From contig JAPLNJ010000200.1 in assembly GCA_026692885.1 (NCBI GenBank), positions 1 through 6,316 of the forward strand: 6,316 bases of DNA, written 5' to 3'. Under the pieces are notes generated by a model. The model was not told the DNA's origin and did no database searches. It saw only the letters and a list, made by a program, of their open reading frames with translations. Source of the DNA: Planctomycetota bacterium. GTDB lineage: Bacteria; Planctomycetota; Planctomycetia; Pirellulales; Pirellulaceae. This document shows positions 1-4,894 of this stretch, piece after piece (position 1 is the stretch's first letter; each line of letters starts with the position of its first letter). Both the position numbers and the translations under genes were made by a program.

Positions 1-816
1 CGGTACATCATGGTCGCGAGCATGAGCAATCGACAGCGGGGAACGAAAGGCTGGGAGTGCTACACCAGCAAGGACCTGCGGCACTGGCAGGCCCCGGTCA
101 CCGTGTTCACGCCGCCCGCAGGATTCTGGGCCGATCGCGACTTCTGGGCGCCGGAGCTCCACGCCTACCGTGGCAAGTTCTACCTGTTCGGGACCCTAAG
201 TGCGGATCGTGTCAAACGCGGAACGCAGGTATTCGTCGCAGACCGTCCCCTGGGGCCTTTCCACGCTCACACCGACGCCGCTGCCACGCCGCATGACTGG
301 ATGGCCCTGGATGGGACGCTGTACGTCGATGACAACCAGCCTTGGATGGTGTTCTGCCACGAGTGGGTCCAGATCGCTGACGGCACGATGAACGCAGTTT
401 GGTTGGCAGACGACCTCTCGAAGCCCGTCGGCGAACCGATCCTGTTGTTCCGGGCCTCGGACACGCCCTGGTGTCGACCGGTCCAGCCGGGGAAGTACGT
501 GACGGATGGACCGTGCTTCTATCGCTTAAAAAGCGGTCCGTTGCTCATGCTCTGGTCCAGTTTCGGCGAGCGGGGCTACGCGGTCGGAAATGCACGTTCC
601 GGCAGCGGAACCATGCACGGACCGTGGACACAGGACCGCAAGCCGCTCTACGAAGGCGGTGGCCACTGCATGGTGTTTCACTCGCTGGAGGGCAAGCCGA
701 TGCTCGTCCTCCATGCCCCGAACGATTCACCCAAGGAACGGGCTAAGTTCTTCGAGATTCACGAAACGCAGGATTCGATCCGTCTGCAAGCCGTTGTCTG
801 GCAGCAGGGGAAATGA
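1..816 (+). CDS. Glycoside hydrolase family 43 protein (5' end missing)
   Basis: This is a five-bladed beta-propeller glycosidase of family 43 (arabinofuranosidase/xylosidase type), expected to hydrolyse plant or algal polysaccharide side chains by inversion. The frame is open to the left edge (R-Y-I before the first Met at 10), so the true start, any signal peptide and the N-terminal catalytic base Asp lie outside. Numbering from Met at 10, I see WAPELH at 46-51, the LDGTLYVDD blade with candidate Asp101 (pKa modulator), HEWVQIADG at 117-125, and TDGP at 165-168 where many relatives have EGP with the general acid Glu. Later come a WSSF segment, a GPW, a GGGH and an ERAKFFEI end, all typical of a GH43 group known from Bacteroidetes and planctomycetes. 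About 30-60 residues are missing relative to a usual ~310-residue enzyme. The stop is TGA at 814-816. Exact substrate cannot be told. Confidence 0.87.
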   Translation, partial: RYIMVASMSNRQRGTKGWECYTSKDLRHWQAPVTVFTPPAGFWADRDFWAPELHAYRGKFYLFGTLSADRVKRGTQVFVADRPLGPFHAHTDAAATPHDWMALDGTLYVDDNQPWMVFCHEWVQIADGTMNAVWLADDLSKPVGEPILLFRASDTPWCRPVQPGKYVTDGPCFYRLKSGPLLMLWSSFGERGYAVGNARSGSGTMHGPWTQDRKPLYEGGGHCMVFHSLEGKPMLVLHAPNDSPKERAKFFEIHETQDSIRLQAVVWQQGK

Positions 817-1066
817 CGACGCTCGTCGGCCTAAAGAAGGGGGGACCACGTGAAGGTGCCATGTCGCGTTACCGCGGCTTCCGCCGCAACGACAAGCCTT
901 GCTCCTAGCGAACCGCGCGGATACGTTGGCGGAGGATGCGGTACAGGTTCCCTGCCGGAATGATCGCCTTCAGTGCCCCGTCGCGACCTCAGGGATGTTG
1001 CCGTGTCCAGTCGTCGGCGGTTCTCCGACATGCTAAATTTCGGCCATGTGTCTGCGAGGATACCCA

Positions 1067-1083
1067 TCGGTCGATGTGACCGA
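1067..1083. promoter_or_regulatory. Palindrome overlapping the -35 region, candidate operator
   Basis: TCGGTC (1067-1072) and GACCGA (1078-1083) form a perfect 6-bp inverted repeat with a 5-nt spacer. It covers the -35 hexamer of the promoter at 1076-1103. A second, overlapping palindrome, CATCG-GT-CGATG, spans 1065-1076. This placement suits a repressor site. No DNA-binding regulator is encoded nearby in the window, so the binder is unknown. Confidence 0.35.
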
Positions 1084-1103
1084 CGCGCGATCCAGGGTAT
1101 AAT
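1076..1103 (+). promoter_or_regulatory. Sigma-70-type promoter of the retropepsin/PRTase pair
   Basis: A perfect TATAAT lies at 1098-1103, with GTGACC (4 of 6 matches to TTGACA) at 1076-1081 and a 16-nt spacer. Transcription would begin near 1110, leaving a leader of about 34 nt before the ATG at 1144. A perfect TATAAT is rare in DNA this GC-rich, and it lies exactly where a promoter is needed. Confidence 0.6.
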
Positions 1104-1132
1104 CAACGGCAGATGCGATCATCCCACACGCA

Positions 1133-1138
1133 GAGGAG
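1133..1138 (+). promoter_or_regulatory. Ribosome binding site deciding the start at 1144
   Basis: GAGGAG sits 5 nt before ATG at 1144. The same frame is open further up to a GTG at 973, but that extension would run through the TATAAT box and is rich in Arg with no domain character. This site therefore fixes the start at 1144. Confidence 0.7.
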
Positions 1139-1143
1139 CGTTC

Positions 1144-1941
1144 ATGGCAACGTTTGCGGTCGAGTGGAAACCAGGAGGGCCGATGCTGAAGCTCGCTGTC
1201 GCGATGCCGATTGTCAACGAGGCGAGGCCAGCAAAGTACATCGATTTCGACGTGCTCGTCGATACGGGGTACGACCTGAGCATGGTCATTCCCGAGAGGG
1301 TCAATGCTCTCAAGCTCCATAAGATCCGAGACGGGGCCAGCCATTCACCGCTTTGCAGTTCCGAGACAACGATTCACCTTGCGAGTCTGTGGCACCAAGG
1401 CGAGTTGATTGCGAACAATGCGGAGGTGTCGAGCGACAACCCGAGGGTCGGTGAAGGCCTGCTTGGGCAGAACGTGTTGCTCAACCATGTCCTTGAGCAA
1501 ATGGGACCGGGGAAGCAATGCCTTGTTCACCCGGGCGAAGGAGGTGGCCCGGCTGTGGTCACCGGCCATGCTTACCCGAGCGGACCGAAGGTACTTCTCA
1601 GCATAGGTCCTGCCATTGCGAAAGGGCAACAGCCACCGCATCGCGTCAAATGGCAATGTGTCCTCGACACGGGAGCAGGGAAGGGGATCATCGCGCCGAC
1701 AATCCGCAAGACGCTGAAGTTGGTTCAGACCGGCAGACGGAAGATCAACAACGGGAAGGTCGAGAAGGAATACCCGGAGTACCGGGTTAGCGTGTGGCAC
1801 GATAATGTGTGCTTGGTTCCGAATCTCCCGGTCGCCGAGCTGCAACCACAAGGTTCGCCCATCCTGCTTGGACAGGACTTCCTTCACGGGTGTTTGTTCA
1901 CCCAGGACGGTCCGAGCAGGTTGGTTCAACTTGAGTTCTGA
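1144..1941 (+). CDS. Tandem (two-lobed) retropepsin-like aspartic protease
   Basis: This 265-residue protein is predicted to be a retropepsin-fold aspartic protease with both catalytic lobes on one chain. Lobe 1 (about 14-120) has VLVDTGYDLSMVIP with Asp40 and GLLGQNVLLN at 105-114. Lobe 2 (about 149-265) has CVLDTGAGKGIIAP with Asp175 and ILLGQDFLHG at 240-249. These are the DTG catalytic loop and the late hydrophobic LLG-x-D/N-x-L motif of the family. The lobes align without a gap at an offset of exactly 135 residues: D40/D175, P50/P185, LKL 56-58/191-193, WH 83-84/218-219 and G108/G243. Lobe 2 has the canonical DTGA, whereas lobe 1 has DTGY, an unusual residue after Gly. I see no signal peptide or membrane helix, so it is probably cytoplasmic. 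The next gene starts about 18 nt downstream on the same strand, so the two are probably co-transcribed. Function in vivo is unknown; processing of the partner or of a cellular target is inference. A non-proteolytic scaffold is the alternative. Confidence 0.8.
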   Translation: MATFAVEWKPGGPMLKLAVAMPIVNEARPAKYIDFDVLVDTGYDLSMVIPERVNALKLHKIRDGASHSPLCSSETTIHLASLWHQGELIANNAEVSSDNPRVGEGLLGQNVLLNHVLEQMGPGKQCLVHPGEGGGPAVVTGHAYPSGPKVLLSIGPAIAKGQQPPHRVKWQCVLDTGAGKGIIAPTIRKTLKLVQTGRRKINNGKVEKEYPEYRVSVWHDNVCLVPNLPVAELQPQGSPILLGQDFLHGCLFTQDGPSRLVQLEF

Positions 1942-1952
1942 TACTTTTCCCC

Positions 1953-1957
1953 AAGGA
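1953..1957 (+). promoter_or_regulatory. Possible ribosome binding site of the PRTase gene
   Basis: AAGGA lies 12 nt after the stop of the protease gene. It is only 2 nt from the TTG at 1960 (too close) and 14 nt from the GTG at 1972 (rather far), so it does not settle the start. Translation may be coupled to the upstream gene. Confidence 0.3.
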
Positions 1958-1959
1958 CA

Positions 1960-3996
1960 TTGCACGCTTCGGTGCCACACGCCGCGGATGATGTGACCGG
2001 CGCGCAACGCTTGGGTAGCACCAAGCCTGCACTATCCGTGACCTTCACGTCAGTCGGTCAACCTGCAGAAGGTCGATTCGAGGGTAAAGACCATGAGTTT
2101 GGAAGGTTCGTCCTGATGGACTCGGGAAAGGGGATGTGGCGCATGAACGGGGGAGATGAGGCGGGCGTTCGCGTTATGCTGGGGCACCCATTTTTCGATG
2201 TGGAAGAGGTACTTGAGTTCCCCCTCGTCCACGCGAGAAAGTTGGCCGCGCACCTCCCCGAGCAGCCCTTCCGAGAACTTGAGCAGTACGCCGAGGTGGA
2301 GCGAAGGAGGGCTGATGGCAACCCGCTTGCCGAGCGGTTGAAGCCCCTGAAGTGCGACAGTGAGTTCGAGGCTTCGTTCGAGCAATGGGAAGTCATCACC
2401 GGATTCATCCTTTCCACGGACAGTCCTGCAGCGATCGAAAGATACGTTCGGGAGTACGTCGAGCACACTGGGCGGTTGGCTGTCCTCGCCGTCGCTGACC
2501 GCGACATGAATTCGGTGGACTCCTTCTGTCTCACCTGCCTCCTACAGTTCCTGGCTGTTGCGATAAAGACAGAGCGGATGTGTGACAAGAAAGTGGTGGG
2601 GGAGGCACTCAAACGATTCGACGAGTTGGTCGCCGAGATCATCAACGCCGATCCGAGCCGGGTCCGATCTGCCGACCGGGCAGGGCCTTTCGTGCGCGTC
2701 GTGACCGGTCTGCTCGCCGTCCTTCTGGTTACCAGCGAGTATGCGGGCGGGCTCAACATGGCCACTTTCAACAACGCGCTGCAGCTGAAACAAAGGCTCG
2801 GGTCCACGGTTTGGGGGGCAGTCAGACCAAGTGATAGGTATCGGTTCTCCCTCTGCTCTCTTCATTTCGCCTTGGCCATCTACGGCGATAAGCGGCCCTT
2901 GGAGTCTTTCCACGGGTTCAGCGACAACTGCCTGATGCGTCTGCGGCACATCTTGCTCGATGGGATGGAATCTGTGCCGCACCCGACCACCGCAATCTAT
3001 TCCGCTGTCTTCCGGTACTTTATCGACCAGATCGACCGCGGGGTAAACTGCCGTTCGGCCGACTTTCACCTGATCCAGGAGAACTTCACAGACGTAGACC
3101 GCACTGAGATCATGCGGCTGGCTGACAAGTTCCGAGTCTACCACTATGGCATCACCTTCGAGCGGCTGGTCCGGTTCTTGGGCCAGTTCCAGACCCTTCA
3201 AATGATGCGCGCCGCCCTCGTCCTGCTTAGAAACCTGAAATTCTACACTATGGTCACGCTTCAAACGATGCTTGAGAGCGTTTTCCGGGATTTGCCGAAC
3301 GCTGGCGAACCACATACCGTTGTCCCTCTCGGCTCGCCGGGCGGCAGCACGTCCCTCATGCACTATCTCGTCTCGCACTGGTCACTTGGCAAACTCCACA
3401 TCGAGAACGACCTGGAGCGGGTCCTGGGAACTACAGCAGACGATAAGCCACTTTACTTCATCGACGACTGCACCCTCTCGGGCACGCAGACCATCAACAC
3501 GTTCGCCGAGTACGTTGGAAGACGGGAGTTGAAGCCGCACCACACGGTCCACTGTCAGCCGCTGAGGAACGCGGATGCATTACTTCGCCGTCCAATCGTC
3601 CTGACATACGCGATCGGGTCGTTCTTCGCCTGCAAGCGACTTCGATTAGGCCTAGCCGAGCTTGGGCTTCAGAACGTGACCATCAAAGCCGCAGCGTGCG
3701 AGGACACCGGGCTAAGGCCGTTCACGCCCTCGATGGAATACATTTGGGAGGAACAGAGCCAGCGAGAGATGCTGGCCGGGTTCTTATCGGAGGTTGGTTT
3801 CTCGATCCTGGAGCCGAGGGCAGTAAGGAAAGCCTGGATGGGTGACAGGAGGCGGGAGAGCGCGCTGGGCTTCTCCGACTATCAGCGACTCATCGTCTTC
3901 CAGTACAACGTACCAAAAACGACGATCACCCCCCTCTGGGAAACTGGCCCCTTTCAGGGCAAGGACTGGATGCCGCTGTTCCCAGTCTCGGACTGA
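1960..3996 (+). CDS. Large protein with C-terminal PRTase-CE (phosphoribosyltransferase-like) domain
   Basis: The protein is 678 residues counted from TTG at 1960; other starts are GTG at 1972, 1993 or 2038, with the first in-frame ATG only at 2116. The C-terminal part (about 385-678) fits the PRTase-like domain of predicted bacterial conflict systems. It has an entry helix pair (RLVRFLGQF at 402-410, then LKFYTMVTL around 426-434), a glycine-rich LGSPGGSTS at 457-465, and the PRPP-loop signature YFIDDCTLSGTQT with Asp502-Asp503. It ends with GFSDYQ (637-642), YNVPKTTITPLW (649-660) and a closing W-x-PLFP, the tail I know from proteins annotated phosphoribosyltransferase-like. Such domains are thought to bind or transfer phosphoribosyl or nucleotide groups; the reaction is not established. 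Residues 1-95 look beta-rich and about 100-380 mainly alpha-helical; neither matches a family I recognise. A hydrophobic stretch near 248-257 is too short for a convincing membrane segment. The protein probably works with the protease encoded just upstream. Confidence 0.75.
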   Translation: MHASVPHAADDVTGAQRLGSTKPALSVTFTSVGQPAEGRFEGKDHEFGRFVLMDSGKGMWRMNGGDEAGVRVMLGHPFFDVEEVLEFPLVHARKLAAHLPEQPFRELEQYAEVERRRADGNPLAERLKPLKCDSEFEASFEQWEVITGFILSTDSPAAIERYVREYVEHTGRLAVLAVADRDMNSVDSFCLTCLLQFLAVAIKTERMCDKKVVGEALKRFDELVAEIINADPSRVRSADRAGPFVRVVTGLLAVLLVTSEYAGGLNMATFNNALQLKQRLGSTVWGAVRPSDRYRFSLCSLHFALAIYGDKRPLESFHGFSDNCLMRLRHILLDGMESVPHPTTAIYSAVFRYFIDQIDRGVNCRSADFHLIQENFTDVDRTEIMRLADKFRVYHYGITFERLVRFLGQFQTLQMMRAALVLLRNLKFYTMVTLQTMLESVFRDLPNAGEPHTVVPLGSPGGSTSLMHYLVSHWSLGKLHIENDLERVLGTTADDKPLYFIDDCTLSGTQTINTFAEYVGRRELKPHHTVHCQPLRNADALLRRPIVLTYAIGSFFACKRLRLGLAELGLQNVTIKAAACEDTGLRPFTPSMEYIWEEQSQREMLAGFLSEVGFSILEPRAVRKAWMGDRRRESALGFSDYQRLIVFQYNVPKTTITPLWETGPFQGKDWMPLFPVSD

Positions 3997-4094
3997 CCGG
4001 GAAGTTTCACATCAGCGGCGGCACTCGGCGGCTGGGGGGCCATGTCCTTACGTTGTGAACACCCGGTCCCGACGCTGTCGACCAAACGTTTCGA

Positions 4095-4117
4095 GCGTCG
4101 GTCCGACACACCGACGC
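4095..4117. terminator. GC-rich hairpin between convergent genes
   Basis: GCGTCGGT (4095-4102) and ACCGACGC (4110-4117) form a perfect 8-bp stem with a 7-nt loop. It lies about 100 nt past the PRTase stop and about 160 nt past the ExbD-like stop, between convergent genes, so it could end transcription from both sides. No T tract follows on either strand, so it is not a textbook intrinsic terminator. A palindromic AAACGTTT lies just left of it at 4084-4091. The same core as the palindrome at 1067-1087 recurs here. Confidence 0.35.
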
Positions 4118-4120
4118 GAG

Positions 4121-4259
4121 TTAGACGAGGCCGACACCACGCGCTGAAGATGCCATCGCCGCTTTCGTTTTCGACTTCACCATCTTGCCGCCGCTGTTGC
4201 GCCGGTAGACGACTCCCGCAGCAGCGAGGGTGGTAATCCACGTCCAGCAAGGCGATCAT
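4121..4259 (-). pseudogene. Possible frameshifted N-terminal stub of an endonuclease V-like gene
   Basis: On the minus strand, 17 nt after the stop of the ExbD-like gene, an ATG at 4259 begins MIALLDVDYH. A shift of frame at about 4230 continues it as TTLAAAGVVYRR and runs to TAA at 4121-4123. Joined, the start resembles the first beta strands of endonuclease V-type nucleases (a D-V-D/S-Y strand, then a short loop and an A-A-x-V-hydrophobic strand). The sequence after VVYRR does not look like that family. The match is short and made by eye, there is no clear ribosome binding site, and chance is quite possible. Confidence 0.22.
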
Positions 4260-4276
4260 GCTACGATCGCGGCAGA

Positions 4277-4783
4277 TCAATCAGGCGATGCCGTCAACGC
4301 CTGAACCCGCACGTTTTCGACCCCAGCCTCCTTGCACACGGCCTGCACGGCTGCGACGTGCTCGAACAGGCACCGGCGGTCCACCTCGACGACGACTTCC
4401 CGGTGGATCGCGCCGTCCTCACGGGTTTTGACCAGCAGGTTCTTCAGCCCGCCCGGGTCGACCGCCTGACCGTCAACGAGGATCTTGCCCTGTGGATCGA
4501 GCTTCACGGCGATCTTGCGGATGTCTGTGCCTGGCGGAGGGGCCTCGGCCATCGTTGGGGCTTGAAGTTTGGGCGTTAGCTCGACTGGCTGCGCGGGTTG
4601 GACCATGACCCGTTCTACCATTTGCGGTGGCGGTGGTGCCACAGATCGCACACTCAACCCGAAGAAGAACAAACCGGCGAGGCCCAGAACCAACAGGCCG
4701 CCCAACATCAACAAGACGACAACGGCCACGATGGCGATGACCGTTCCAGAAGATGATGTACGCGGTTGATCTTCGTAGCTCAT
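4277..4783 (-). CDS. ExbD/TolR-like single-helix membrane protein
   Basis: From ATG at 4783 this is a 168-residue protein. It has a short polar N-terminus (MSYEDQPRTSSSG), one long hydrophobic helix at about 14-43, a Pro-rich linker (about 49-90) and a C-terminal globular domain (about 91-163). That domain follows the ExbD/TolR periplasmic pattern: IAVKLDPQGKILVDGQ, a helix, VVVEVDRR, a helix, then VENVRVQAL. It would be anchored in the inner membrane with the C-terminal domain outside. The membrane helix lacks the Asp that carries protons in true ExbD/TolR, and no ExbB/TolQ gene is present, so energy coupling is doubtful. The frame stays open to a GTG at 4876, but that extension (MWKRRRKRL...) lacks a ribosome binding site and fits the family less well; AAGTGAG lies about 7 nt before 4783. 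It is 111 nt downstream of the large gene and may be in its operon. Confidence 0.7.
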   Translation of the reverse strand: MSYEDQPRTSSSGTVIAIVAVVVLLMLGGLLVLGLAGLFFFGLSVRSVAPPPPQMVERVMVQPAQPVELTPKLQAPTMAEAPPPGTDIRKIAVKLDPQGKILVDGQAVDPGGLKNLLVKTREDGAIHREVVVEVDRRCLFEHVAAVQAVCKEAGVENVRVQALTASPD

Positions 4784-4894
4784 CGCCGGGCTCACTTTCG
4801 TAATGAAGACTGGCTGGGCGGCACCGGCCCGTGCATCATCAGCTTGGGCAAGCCGTTTCCGTCGACGTTTCCACACCCAGCCAAAGCCGGTGAC

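Larger units (their letters stand above)
817..1143. other. Intergenic region between GH43 gene and cassette
   Basis: This 327-base stretch has no gene I can support. Just after the GH43 stop there is a short inverted repeat (GACGA 815-819 / TCGTC 823-827) without a T tract, so it is a poor terminator. On the minus strand, 905-988 is a short open stretch ending in IPAGNLYRILRQRIRAVR and a TAG stop. It reads like the tail of a lost protein, but it begins right after an in-frame TGA and has no start. The right end holds the promoter, palindrome and ribosome binding site of the next gene, listed separately. Confidence 0.6.

Noticed and set aside
815..827. Hairpin right after the GH43 stop as an intrinsic terminator
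   Set aside because: The stem is only 5 bp with a 3-nt loop and no T tract follows, so it is no more than chance level.
973..1143. N-terminal extension of the protease gene from GTG at 973
   Set aside because: It contains the TATAAT promoter box, is Arg-rich without domain character, and the GAGGAG 5 nt before ATG at 1144 gives a better start.
1345..2007. 220-residue open frame on the minus strand
   Set aside because: It is antisense to the protease gene, which has two matched DTG and LLG motifs; no ribosome binding site or domain was seen for the antisense frame.
2542..3378. 278-residue open frame on the minus strand
   Set aside because: It is antisense to the PRTase gene, whose motifs on the plus strand are clear; the antisense protein has no recognisable features.
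3954..4280. 108-residue open frame on the minus strand across the intergenic region
   Set aside because: Only its first ~10 residues look protein-like; the rest is Arg/Ser/Gln-rich and runs into the 3' end of the PRTase gene, so it is not a real gene as it stands.
4784..4876. N-terminal extension of the ExbD-like gene from GTG at 4876
   Set aside because: There is no ribosome binding site, and the extension puts a basic, unrelated segment ahead of the MSYEDQPR leader that fits the family.
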